This document shows, one piece after another, positions 35,552-44,012 of a stretch of 64,000 nucleotides of DNA. The DNA is from Mucilaginibacter gossypii (lineage in GTDB: Bacteria; Bacteroidota; Bacteroidia; Sphingobacteriales; Sphingobacteriaceae). Numbering within the stretch: position 1 is the first letter of the stretch; every line of letters begins with the position of its first letter. The stretch is from assembly GCF_900100945.1 (NCBI RefSeq), contig NZ_FNCG01000017.1:1-64000 (forward strand), written 5' to 3'. The position numbers and the translations under genes are program-made. The notes below the pieces were generated by a model. The model was not told the origin of the DNA and made no database searches. It saw only the letters and a list, made by a program, of their open reading frames with translations.

Positions 35552-36738
35552 TCTTCTAAATCTGAATACATCCAGTAATCGCTTACATAACCAACTTCTT
35601 TGGCATATTCCTGAGCCTTAGCTTGCTCATCATCGGTAAGATGCCTTAGCTGCGTACCATTCTTTTGATCATAATTAACAAGAACGATACTATTTAGCTC
35701 ATCAAGATTAAGATGATCTAAAGCTTTTGGCGCATGCGTAGATATGATTATTTGTTTATGTTCTGATTGCTCTTTCAGGAAATTCATCAACAGATGGAAT
35801 TGGTGAGGGTGTACACCAAGTTCGGGCTCTTCGAGTAATACTAAGGCTTGAGTATTAGTTATTTCTGAAACTATGTAAAACAAACGCCTTGTACCATCTG
35901 ATAATTGTGACCAAGGAAGCCAATTTCCATTTATTTTAAAATCAAGCTTAACATTTTCGACTACTACTGTACTCTCCAGATGATATATATTGATGTTATT
36001 ATTCACCCTAACATCTTCAATTGGAGTAAAAAGCTTTAAGTTATAAATTATATTATCGTTGATTTTTAATTTTTCAGTAATGTCCAATGAAGTAATTTCC
36101 CTTAGTGAAGTATTATCTGTTCCGTATTGCAACTCAAAAGCAAAAAAAACATCATCTAAGAATCTTAACGTTTTAGGAAACTCCCACTCCCAATAATCTT
36201 TATCTACTTCCACAATATTGATCACACCTGGAGATTCGATACACCCAAGTTCCGTCGGCAAATCAAATTTAAGATACAGGTTATTGTAGAAACTATATCC
36301 TAATTGATATAATAAGTGTGGGACGTTTCTGTAATAGATTCGCTTTCCGCCATAATAAAATCGTATAGATTCATTTTTTGAATTATCGAATAGGATGTCA
36401 TTATCGAAACTGAAAGTTTCTAAAACACCCGTTCCATCAACCAAATATCCTTCTTCTGTTTTGGCTGGAACCTCACGTTCAAGTTCAACAGCGAAATTAT
36501 GATCATCAATGGATTTATATTCCAACCTTGAAGATCTAAACGGAAGTTTTACATTTCGTTTAAAACCAATAGCTAAGTTAATCATCTCCAAAAAATTCGA
36601 TTTCCCCGCTCCATTCTTCCCAATCAGTATATTCAACCCCTTTTGAAAATCGATGGTTACATCCTCAATAGATTTATATCCTTTAAGATGTACCTTATTT
36701 AAATAAACTCTCGGGCGCTCCTCGTTATTTGTTGGCAT
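35548..36738 (-). CDS. SMC/OLD-like AAA ATPase of a two-gene defence cassette
   Basis: Protein of 396 residues. GKNGAGKS (40-47) is the Walker A, LSDGTRRL (279-286) the ABC signature, VLLEEPELGVHPHQ (300-313) the Walker B and D-loop, and IISTHAPKAL (331-340) the switch His. The middle (about 60-270) is variable with little coiled coil. This layout is that of AAA_21/AAA_15 ATPases in abortive-infection pairs (AbiL, PARIS, RloA). It uses A/T-rich codons more than its neighbours, a sign of transfer. The promoter region overlaps two palindromes and GTCCGTCCGT repeats bracket the pair. The phage target cannot be told from sequence. Confidence 0.75.
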   Translation of the reverse strand: MPTNNEERPRVYLNKVHLKGYKSIEDVTIDFQKGLNILIGKNGAGKSNFLEMINLAIGFKRNVKLPFRSSRLEYKSIDDHNFAVELEREVPAKTEEGYLVDGTGVLETFSFDNDILFDNSKNESIRFYYGGKRIYYRNVPHLLYQLGYSFYNNLYLKFDLPTELGCIESPGVINIVEVDKDYWEWEFPKTLRFLDDVFFAFELQYGTDNTSLREITSLDITEKLKINDNIIYNLKLFTPIEDVRVNNNINIYHLESTVVVENVKLDFKINGNWLPWSQLSDGTRRLFYIVSEITNTQALVLLEEPELGVHPHQFHLLMNFLKEQSEHKQIIISTHAPKALDHLNLDELNSIVLVNYDQKNGTQLRHLTDDEQAKAQEYAKEVGYVSDYWMYSDLEE

Positions 36739-37203
36739 AATTTAATTACCAGTGTGTTTTATACAAATGTATTTGTTTTTGCAAACATATTTGAAAAGGG
36801 TATAATTAAACGCCTTATTGAAGGAAACATCCGGATGTGTCCGTCCGTCTGGGTGAACAGAGTTAGCAGCAAACAGGCAGGATAGCAATTTATAGCACAA
36901 CCTTAGGAGATTGTTAGTACCACGAGCTCAATAAAATTCATATGAATGTCATTCTGACAATTTTTTGCCGCGATTGGGCAACATGTAGTTTGTAAAAAAC
37001 GTATTACATTCCGTAGCTGATAAAATCTGTCTGCTTTCGTCCGCCGAAGTGTGATTCCCCTTGACGGAAGGACGACTTTACAGCTTTACAATGCTGCTTA
37101 ATAAAAGGTGTTTTGCAGAGGCGCACCACATGTGTCTGTAATATGCAGGGATAACATGCAAGACAAAGCATAGAAGACCGCACGTGATGCGTCTCCGCAT
37201 AAA
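36739..37203. other. Gene-free stretch upstream of the ATPase gene
   Basis: 465 bases without a convincing frame. It holds the palindromic promoter, the second GTCCGTCCGT element (36839-36858, GTCCGTCCGTCTGGGTGAAC), and an imperfect inverted repeat: GCAGAGGCGCACCACATGTG (37115-37134) against CGCACGTGATGCGTCTCCGC (37179-37198). The five differences between the arms are all transitions, so some positions could still pair as G-U in RNA. The second arm sits just past the stop of the flavodoxin-reductase gene and may act as its terminator. Confidence 0.5.
36764..36793 (-). promoter_or_regulatory. Tandem palindromes over the ATPase promoter
   Basis: CAAATGTATTTG (36764-36775) and CAAACATATTTG (36782-36793) lie 18 bases apart centre to centre. 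On the minus strand each contains a -7 box, TACATTTG (36771-36764) and TATGTTTG (36789-36782). A protein bound to such palindromes would block the promoter, so repression of the cassette is a reasonable guess. No regulator gene is adjacent. Confidence 0.45.
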
Positions 37204-37869
37204 CTACCTTTCAAATACCACGGAGTCACTATTGGCTCCGAGTTGCCCTAATATGTCACTGAGCTCAGTAACCATCGCGTCAGGGCCACATATATAAAAA
37301 TGCTTTGAGAAATCTTTTATTTCAGCTTTCAGAAATTCGGCATCTATGCGCCGCTGATCATACATACTGTCCTTTTGGCCGGTAATAGTAAAGTGCGCAT
37401 TTGCACCAAGGATGCTTTTCAGTTCATCCCTCAAAATGATATCCTTATCAGTTTTATTGGAAAAGAAAAGCTTATTACCGGCTATTGAACCATCTTTATT
37501 TAATTGCCTTAGTATAGCCAAAAAAGGGGTAATACCCGCACCACCTGCAATAAAGTAACCGGCACCTTTATATTCAATAGCGCCCCAAACATCACGAATG
37601 ATAAGCTCATCACCTTCATTGACCTTGCTTAGCCTGTTGGTAACACCATCATGGTCGGTATAGGTTTTTATAGTAAACTCAAGGTAATCATCGTCGTTAA
37701 GGCAGGTAAAGGTGAAAGGGCGTGTTTCATCCCGCCAACCTTCAATATTGATAGATAATTCAGTAGCCTGACCCGGTATAAAGCTGTAACCGGCAGGTTT
37801 TTCAAGCCTGAATTGCCTCACATTGTGGGTAACATATTTTGCGGAAAGTATTTTTACGATTTGTTCCAT
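37204..37869 (-). CDS. Flavodoxin/ferredoxin-NADP reductase-like flavoprotein
   Basis: Cytoplasmic enzyme of 221 residues, starting MEQIVKILSAKYV; 23 further open codons upstream are rejected because they add an unlikely hydrophobic stretch. The FAD-binding half has RPFTFTC (the RPYS-type motif), and the NAD(P)-binding half has YFIAGGAGITPFLAILRQL and HFYICGPDAMV. These are the marks of the ferredoxin reductase superfamily. It moves electrons between NAD(P)H and a small carrier; the carrier is not adjacent. It stands alone, divergent from glyS. Confidence 0.85.
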   Translation of the reverse strand: MEQIVKILSAKYVTHNVRQFRLEKPAGYSFIPGQATELSINIEGWRDETRPFTFTCLNDDDYLEFTIKTYTDHDGVTNRLSKVNEGDELIIRDVWGAIEYKGAGYFIAGGAGITPFLAILRQLNKDGSIAGNKLFFSNKTDKDIILRDELKSILGANAHFTITGQKDSMYDQRRIDAEFLKAEIKDFSKHFYICGPDAMVTELSDILGQLGANSDSVVFER

Positions 37870-38198
37870 TTGTGATCGGTATCGTAGGCTTAACACAATA
37901 ATAATGCAAAACAGCCAATAGTTTATAACTATTGACAATAATTGTAGATGGTTTACAAATTATGAGAAATGGCTGACTGAATATGCGGAATACATGGAGG
38001 TAAGGGTTCTCAAAATTAACAACCCTTAACGCATCGTTTGATAACAAACAATGAATGCAATCCGGTTTACTGGACTGGTTTGTATAGTTATGAATGCTTT
38101 CTCAACACAGGTTCAGGAAAGAAAGTACGGCCAAATAAGGTTTTATTAGCAGCAGCTTTTAAGAAAACGACGTTTTTAGGTAACACCTGTCTCAAAGT

Positions 38199-38236
38199 AA
38201 ATCCGAAATCGAAATTCCCAAATCCGAAATCAAAAA
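38199..38236. repeat. TTTCGGA-type repeat before glyS
   Basis: AAATCCGAAATCGAAATTCC and AAATCCGAAATC in tandem, directly in front of the glyS -7 box. It is the same vocabulary as at 15230-15262 and 17722-17884. Confidence 0.6.
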
Positions 38237-38237
38237 T

Positions 38238-38245
38238 TATCTTTG
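38238..38245 (+). promoter_or_regulatory. glyS -7 promoter element
   Basis: TATCTTTG 8 bases before the glyS ATG, followed by GCA, so the 5' leader is only a few bases. The usual -33 TTG is not seen because the repeat occupies its place. Confidence 0.55.
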
Positions 38246-38253
38246 CAGCTATT

Positions 38254-39735
38254 ATGAGCAAATCAACCGACGAACTTTTTAAAAATGTTATATCGCACGC
38301 CAAGGAATATGGCTTTGTTTTCCCTTCCAGCGAGATTTATGATGGCTTAAGCGCAGTTTATGATTATGGCCAAAATGGCGCCGAACTCAAAAACAACATC
38401 AAAACCTACTGGTGGAAAGCCATGGTACAAATGAATGATAACATTGTAGGCATTGATTCGGCCATATTTATGCACCCTAAGATCTGGAAAGCAAGCGGTC
38501 ACGTTGATGGCTTCAGCGACCCAATGATCGACAACAAAGACTCCAAAAAACGCTACCGCGCCGACCAATTGCTGGAAGACAAGATAGCTAAATACGACAG
38601 CGAAGGCAAAACCGATAAAGCTGAACAACTACAGCATGACATGGATGAGGCCCTGAAAGCCGAAGACCTGACCCGGCTGCGCGATCTGATCATTGAGCAT
38701 GAAATTGCCTGCCCGGTAAGCGGTACCCGCAACTGGACAGATGTACGCCAATTTAACCTGATGTTCAGCACCCAGATGGGGGCTGTTGCTGACGATGCTG
38801 ATACCATTTACCTTCGCCCGGAAACCGCGCAGGGCATCTTTGTAAACTACCTTAACGTACAAAAATCGGGCAGGATGAAAATACCTTTCGGTATTGCGCA
38901 AATTGGTAAGGCTTTCCGTAATGAAGTGATTGCCCGTCAGTTCATTATCCGCATGCGCGAGTTTGAACAAATGGAAATGCAGTTTTTTGTTCGCCCCGGC
39001 ACACAAAAAGAATGGTTCGACCAGTGGAAGGCAGCCCGCCTAAAATGGCACCTTGCTTTGGGGACCGATGCTGCCAAATACCGTTACCATGAGCACACCA
39101 AGCTGGCCCACTACGCTGATGCTGCTTATGACATTGAGTTTGAGTTTCCGTTTGGATTTAAAGAGGTTGAAGGGATCCACAGCCGTACCAATTTCGATTT
39201 AAGTCAGCACGAGAAATTCTCCGGCAAAAAGCTTCAATACTTTGACCCTGAAGTTGATCCTAAAACAGGAAAGCCGTATGGTAATTACGTGCCTTATGTA
39301 ATTGAAACTTCTATCGGTTTAGACAGGATGTTCCTACTTACCATGATCAACGCTTACGAAGAGGAAGACCTAAGCACCGAAGATAAGCAGGACAGTCGCA
39401 CGGTGTTACACCTGCCCCCTTGCCTGGCACCGGTTAAAGCCGCTATTTTCCCGCTTACCAAAAAAGATGGCCTGCCCGAAAAAGCACGCGAAATCATGGA
39501 TAAACTAAAACTCGACTTCAATATCCAGTACGAAGAGAAAGATGCTATCGGTAAACGTTACCGCAGGCAGGATGCTATCGGCACGCCATTCTGCATTACG
39601 GTAGATCATCAAACCTTAGAAGATAACACCGTAACTATCCGCCACCGCGACAGCATGGCCCAGGAACGCGTTCCTGCCGATCAGTTGGACAAGATCATCG
39701 GCGATTTGGTTAGCTGGCGGAATGTATTGAGTTAG
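38254..39735 (+). CDS. glyS: Glycyl-tRNA synthetase, class II homodimer
   Basis: Enzyme of 493 residues, starting MSKSTDELFKNVISHAKEYG. The frame is open 72 codons further upstream but the added residues are repeat-encoded. Class II motifs are visible: RPETAQGIFVNYLNVQKS, FRNEVIARQFIIRMREFEQ and, near the end, YVIETSIGLDRMF. The C-terminal anticodon-binding domain shows PPCLAPVKAAIFPL. It is the alpha2 type of Bacteroidota and eukaryotes, not the alpha/beta tetramer. A terminator follows. Confidence 0.96.
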   Translation: MSKSTDELFKNVISHAKEYGFVFPSSEIYDGLSAVYDYGQNGAELKNNIKTYWWKAMVQMNDNIVGIDSAIFMHPKIWKASGHVDGFSDPMIDNKDSKKRYRADQLLEDKIAKYDSEGKTDKAEQLQHDMDEALKAEDLTRLRDLIIEHEIACPVSGTRNWTDVRQFNLMFSTQMGAVADDADTIYLRPETAQGIFVNYLNVQKSGRMKIPFGIAQIGKAFRNEVIARQFIIRMREFEQMEMQFFVRPGTQKEWFDQWKAARLKWHLALGTDAAKYRYHEHTKLAHYADAAYDIEFEFPFGFKEVEGIHSRTNFDLSQHEKFSGKKLQYFDPEVDPKTGKPYGNYVPYVIETSIGLDRMFLLTMINAYEEEDLSTEDKQDSRTVLHLPPCLAPVKAAIFPLTKKDGLPEKAREIMDKLKLDFNIQYEEKDAIGKRYRRQDAIGTPFCITVDHQTLEDNTVTIRHRDSMAQERVPADQLDKIIGDLVSWRNVLS

Positions 39736-39772
39736 TAGGGTTAATAGATTAACAAGTCATTATAATATGTCC

Positions 39773-39802
39773 AAAGCCTGCATTAACCGTGCAGGCTTTT
39801 TT
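39773..39802 (+). terminator. glyS terminator
   Basis: AAAGCCTGCA (39773-39782) pairs with TGCAGGCTTT (39790-39799) over a 7-base loop, followed by TTT. Confidence 0.88.
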
Positions 39803-39935
39803 GCAATTCCCGACAGGCTATTTCGTTCACAAAACGGACGCACACTACACCAACCCGATCAGCATCCCCCCGGCTAATTATCGGCGAAGCAAACAATTGT
39901 TTGTCTTGTTCCTTTCAGTGTAAAATCCTGCGTCT

Positions 39936-41057
39936 ATGCCTGCTGTTAAAGAATACCCCTTTTACCTTAAAAGTACTGTTATACTTTTTGGATTGATATT
40001 ATTGGTTTACGTGTTTGCCCAACTGGCAGATGTGATGATCCCGCTTGCCTTTTCGGCTTTTATTGCCATTTTGCTTAACCCTGTTAGCAACTGGCTGCAG
40101 GAACATAAAGCGCCCAAAATTTTGTCTATATGCCTGGCTATGCTGCTTGGCGCTATTTTACTGACAGGGTTGTTCTATTTTCTTTCTACCCAGATCATTC
40201 AGTTTGGAGATTCGCTGCCCACGCTTAAAAAGAAGTTTGGTGAAATGTTCGTCACCTTTAAAGACTGGGTAGCCGCCACTTTCAACTACTCTGTTCAAAA
40301 GCAGGATAAGCTTATCAAAGACGCTATGGATAACAGCCAGGCGCTGGTAGGCCGCACACTTGGCAATGTGTTAAGCACGTTTGGGTTGATATTTGTGGTA
40401 CCCGTATATGTTTTCCTGGTATTGTTTTACAAAACCCTGCTCCTCAATTTTATTTACGAAGTATTTTCTGAAGAAAACTCCAAACAGGTTGCCGATGTTT
40501 TGAAAGAAACCAAATCGGCCATCCAAAGCTATATCCAGGGTTTATTGATTGAGATGGTAATAGTTGCTGCCATGAATTCGCTGGCCCTGATATTACTCGG
40601 TGTTAAGTATGGCATCCTGATAGGTGTAATAGGCGCTATCCTTAACCTGCTGCCCTACCTGGGCGGCATTATAGCCATCTCTCTTCCTGTACTGATGGCT
40701 ACGGTTACCAAAGATGGTTACACAACGCAGTTAGGGGTGATCATAGCTTATCTTGTTATCCAGTTTATTGATAATAATATCCTGGTACCGCGCATTGTAT
40801 CATCAAAAGTGCAGATCAACGCGCTTATCTCCATTGTGGTTGTGTTGTTAGGCAATTTACTTTGGGGCTTATCGGGCATGTTCCTTTCCATTCCATTTGT
40901 AGCAGTCCTCAAAATCATCTTCGACAGGATTGACACCCTCAAACCATGGGGCAAACTCCTGGGCGATACCATACCCACCAGACCTAAAGGGGCCGGCTGG
41001 ACTAAAACCAGGAAAAAAGCGGTGCTGCCGGAGGATGAGGTGAAAGGTAAAAGCTGA
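39936..41057 (+). CDS. AI-2E family (YdiK/TqsA-like) membrane permease
   Basis: Inner-membrane protein of 373 residues with about eight hydrophobic helices. YIQGLLIEMVIVAAMNSLAL and GILIGVIGAILNLLPYLGGI are the conserved family stretch. Members include AI-2 exporters and sodium/proton antiporters; the substrate of this one is not known. It has its own terminator-like hairpin shared with the M16 genes. A lysine-rich C-terminal tail (about 345-373) lies in the cytoplasm. The stop lies inside a repeat arm. Confidence 0.85.
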   Translation: MPAVKEYPFYLKSTVILFGLILLVYVFAQLADVMIPLAFSAFIAILLNPVSNWLQEHKAPKILSICLAMLLGAILLTGLFYFLSTQIIQFGDSLPTLKKKFGEMFVTFKDWVAATFNYSVQKQDKLIKDAMDNSQALVGRTLGNVLSTFGLIFVVPVYVFLVLFYKTLLLNFIYEVFSEENSKQVADVLKETKSAIQSYIQGLLIEMVIVAAMNSLALILLGVKYGILIGVIGAILNLLPYLGGIIAISLPVLMATVTKDGYTTQLGVIIAYLVIQFIDNNILVPRIVSSKVQINALISIVVVLLGNLLWGLSGMFLSIPFVAVLKIIFDRIDTLKPWGKLLGDTIPTRPKGAGWTKTRKKAVLPEDEVKGKS

Positions 41058-41147
41058 AAGGCGAAAGGCCAAAAACAAAAAAGGCGAAAGGTTAAAGATG
41101 AGCACAGATGCAGCTACCTTTAACCTTTCGCCTTTAACCTTTTACCT
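41045..41147. repeat. Nested inverted repeats between convergent genes
   Basis: AAGGCGAAAGGTTAAAG (41081-41097) is the exact reverse complement of 41118-41134, with a 20-base loop. A second, outer pair, 41045-41068 (AGGTAAAAGCTGAAAGGC...) against 41124-41147, matches at 22 of 24 positions. The words AAAGGCGAAAGG recur in both. It can fold two ways and probably ends both the permease and the M16 peptidase transcripts. Confidence 0.75.
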
Positions 41148-41150
41148 AAA

Positions 41151-42482
41151 TTAGTGCATCACCGGATTATCTCCTTTATGCAGTGTACCGTTAATGTACA
41201 GCAATTGGTTTACTTTTTTAGGATCGCCCTGGTATACCCATACAATATTGTTGATATACTTACGGAATGCGTTGCTCACATCATCGGGAGTGAGTTTCTT
41301 TACATCATCAACCAGGGTTAATGAACGTTTCCAGTTATCATGTAATACTTCATTTGCTGCTATTGATGATGCCTGGGCGCTGTTGGTTTCGTTTTTATAG
41401 TAAAAACCGGTAAGGTAAGTAACCTTCATATCGGCTACATCTTCGGGTTTAAAACCTTCGCGTTTAATTTTATCAACCAGCTTATCAAACACAGCTATGT
41501 ATTTATCAGGCTCGGTTGTTGAAACAGAGAACTTGGCAGTTGAGGTTTGACCCGCGCTAAACCAGGCCTGTGGGGCATATGACAAACCGTTATTGGTACG
41601 TACCTCTAAAAAGTGCATGTTCGAGAAGATGCGCATGGCTACATTAAAAGCGTTAAAATCGGGCGTACCGGCGGCAGGACCACTGGCGATACCTTCCACA
41701 TAATTGGTAGCCAAATCACGTTTTTCAACATTGATGCTGTTTTTGTCGGCTCTGAAAGTTGATTTTTTAAACGCGAAAGCCGGCCCTTGTTTAATACCGC
41801 TCAGCATACCCTTTACTTTAGCTTCAATAGCAGCCTGGTCAAGATCGGCAACCACAACAATTACCATGCGGGATTTGGTCAGTATGGACTGATAATAAGC
41901 CTTTGTTTCGGCAGGGGTTAGGGCTGTAACAATAGCTACGGTTCCACTCGGGTCTTTGGCATAGTTGGTGCCGGCAAAGGCAACCTTATCGGCATATTTA
42001 TCAATGGCATTATCAGGCTGTGAATCTTCCTGTTTAATATTATTGATGGCATCCTGTTTAATGCGGGCAAACTCTTTTTCGTCAAACTTAGGCTGGGTTA
42101 TAGCCTCAACGTATAAAGGCCAAACCACGTCAAAGTCGCCCTTAATACAGTTCATGCGCACTACCGAGTAGTTTTTGTTGCTGCTGCCGTAAACAGTGGC
42201 GCTTACCTTATCAAGTTCATCTTTAAAGCTGTTTTTATCGTGCTTTAAAGTACCGCACTCGGTAAGGGCGCTCATCGCCAGTGATTCGATACCTGCCTTT
42301 GTAGCCGGGTAGTTTTGCACACCGCCTTTTATAATGGTTTGCACTTCAACAATATCGTTGCCGCTTGGCTGTACTATAACCTTTACGCCATCTACCGTGG
42401 TTTCATAGGCCTGTTTTTGCGCCTTAGCGGTATTTCCTATAGCCGCTGCTACCAGCAGGGCAATTATATATTTTTTCATCAT
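41151..42482 (-). CDS. M16-family peptidase-like protein, non-catalytic partner
   Basis: Protein of 443 residues with a signal peptide (1-21, ending NTAKA). It has the M16 fold pattern but no HXXEH zinc site at the corresponding place (AGIESLAMSALTECG). The conserved downstream region near GYAPQAWFSAGQTS is of the type found in non-catalytic subunits. It follows an active M16 gene by 17 bases, a typical paired arrangement in which the silent half helps bind peptide. Two ATG codons open the frame; either could start it. Confidence 0.85.
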   Translation of the reverse strand: MMKKYIIALLVAAAIGNTAKAQKQAYETTVDGVKVIVQPSGNDIVEVQTIIKGGVQNYPATKAGIESLAMSALTECGTLKHDKNSFKDELDKVSATVYGSSNKNYSVVRMNCIKGDFDVVWPLYVEAITQPKFDEKEFARIKQDAINNIKQEDSQPDNAIDKYADKVAFAGTNYAKDPSGTVAIVTALTPAETKAYYQSILTKSRMVIVVVADLDQAAIEAKVKGMLSGIKQGPAFAFKKSTFRADKNSINVEKRDLATNYVEGIASGPAAGTPDFNAFNVAMRIFSNMHFLEVRTNNGLSYAPQAWFSAGQTSTAKFSVSTTEPDKYIAVFDKLVDKIKREGFKPEDVADMKVTYLTGFYYKNETNSAQASSIAANEVLHDNWKRSLTLVDDVKKLTPDDVSNAFRKYINNIVWVYQGDPKKVNQLLYINGTLHKGDNPVMH

Positions 42483-42499
42483 AATGAGGTAGTTTTAAA

Positions 42500-43879
42500 T
42501 TACTTGGCTGCAAAAAATGAAGCCGCGTTTACTGTTTTATTTAACTCAGGCGCTATGATCAACCCGGCAGCGTAGGGCTTGCCAATTACGTAAGTATCCA
42601 GGTATTTTTTAATATCGGCACGGGTAACCTTTTGGTAGTTGGCATCCAGGTCGGTATAAAAGTTAAACGAGGTGCTGCACCACTGGTAGCTGATCTGACT
42701 TGGCAATGATGACGGCTTTTCTTTAGCATGAATATCGTTCCGGTGCAGGATAGCTTTAGCAGTGGCCATTTGTTCGTCGGTAAAATAGTCGTCCTTATTC
42801 CACATGCTTACCTGGTTCATTAACTCGGTATAGCATTCTTTAAGCTTGTTAGGGTTAGGCACCACGAAAATATCAATAGGGCCTACATAACGGCTGGTAG
42901 TATAATTTACGTAAACACCGCTGGCCAAACCTTTATCAACCAATGCCTGCTGCAATTTTGATGAGTTTAAGCCCACAATGGTCGAAAACACATCGGCAGC
43001 AACAGTTGAAGCTGAATCCGTTGGATATGAAGGCCCCTGCCAGGTAAACTCCATATAAGGTGTTTGTGCAATGGTTGCTTCCTTAACAAAATACTCAGGT
43101 TTGGTTAAAGGCTTAAATGCGGGGATAGGAAATTTGGTTTGCGGATCGAAACCGCTGTTGGCCCAGTCGCCAAAAATGCTTTCGGCCAGGGCAAAGGCAT
43201 TATCATGCTTAACATCGCCGCAAATAGTCAGCAAGCTATTATTAGGGAAATAATATTTATCCTTAATGATCATCATTTTTTCGGGCGTAGCCGTGTTGAT
43301 CACTTCATGCACTCCGATAGGGTTTTTGCGGGTAATGAGATCACCCCAAAGCTTTTGCTGCATGCCATACCAAAGCTGGAAACCCGGATCACTTTCGGCA
43401 CGCTGAAATTCACCGTCAACCACCGGGCGCTCTTTTTTCATATCCTCCTCGCGGTAAATTGGGAAACGGATAGCCGCGTTCATGAACTTTAAACCCGCTT
43501 TAAGGCTGTCCCTGTCAAAAGTGAAGTAGTAATTTACGCGCTCGGTATTGGTGGTGCCATTCCAGATAGCGCCGAGCTCCTGCGTACGTTTCAAAAACTT
43601 CTCCTGGGTTGGATAATCTTTATTGGCTTTGAAAAACATGTGCTCAAACAGGTGCGACAAACCGCTGAACTCCGGGCCTTCGGTATAAGCGCCGTTTTTA
43701 ACAGCTATTTCAATGGTGGTTAAAGGTACTTTGCTGTTTTCAATCACCAGCACATCCAGGCCGTTTGGCAATGTTTTAAGGAAGTAGCCTTCCGGCAACC
43801 TCACCTGGGCATTAGCAATGCCGGCGCTAAAAACCGCGGCCACGCCTAATGCAAAAATTTTGATAAAATTTCGGTTCAT
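42500..43879 (-). CDS. M16-family zinc peptidase, catalytic subunit
   Basis: Protein of 459 residues with a signal peptide (1-24, ending GIANA), so it works in the periplasm. HLFEH (76-80) is the inverted zinc motif HXXEH with catalytic Glu79; the third zinc ligand lies about 76 residues later in GEFQRAESDPGF. These enzymes open like clamshells to cut peptides. The gene heads a two-gene unit with the non-catalytic partner, as in other bacterial M16 pairs. Confidence 0.9.
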   Translation of the reverse strand: MNRNFIKIFALGVAAVFSAGIANAQVRLPEGYFLKTLPNGLDVLVIENSKVPLTTIEIAVKNGAYTEGPEFSGLSHLFEHMFFKANKDYPTQEKFLKRTQELGAIWNGTTNTERVNYYFTFDRDSLKAGLKFMNAAIRFPIYREEDMKKERPVVDGEFQRAESDPGFQLWYGMQQKLWGDLITRKNPIGVHEVINTATPEKMMIIKDKYYFPNNSLLTICGDVKHDNAFALAESIFGDWANSGFDPQTKFPIPAFKPLTKPEYFVKEATIAQTPYMEFTWQGPSYPTDSASTVAADVFSTIVGLNSSKLQQALVDKGLASGVYVNYTTSRYVGPIDIFVVPNPNKLKECYTELMNQVSMWNKDDYFTDEQMATAKAILHRNDIHAKEKPSSLPSQISYQWCSTSFNFYTDLDANYQKVTRADIKKYLDTYVIGKPYAAGLIIAPELNKTVNAASFFAAK

Positions 43880-44012
43880 ATATTTACAATATTTTTAACA
43901 CTATAAATATATCGGTATAATCTTAAACAAGTGAATGATTTAACCGCTTATCCCTGATTTTTCAAGACGAAATTAAGCCTGTGGTGATTTTGGCATATTT
44001 ACAAACCAGCAA

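Noticed and set aside
38038..38253. 72-codon extension of glyS
   Set aside because: The extra residues are low-complexity and repeat-encoded, and the -7 box lies downstream of them.
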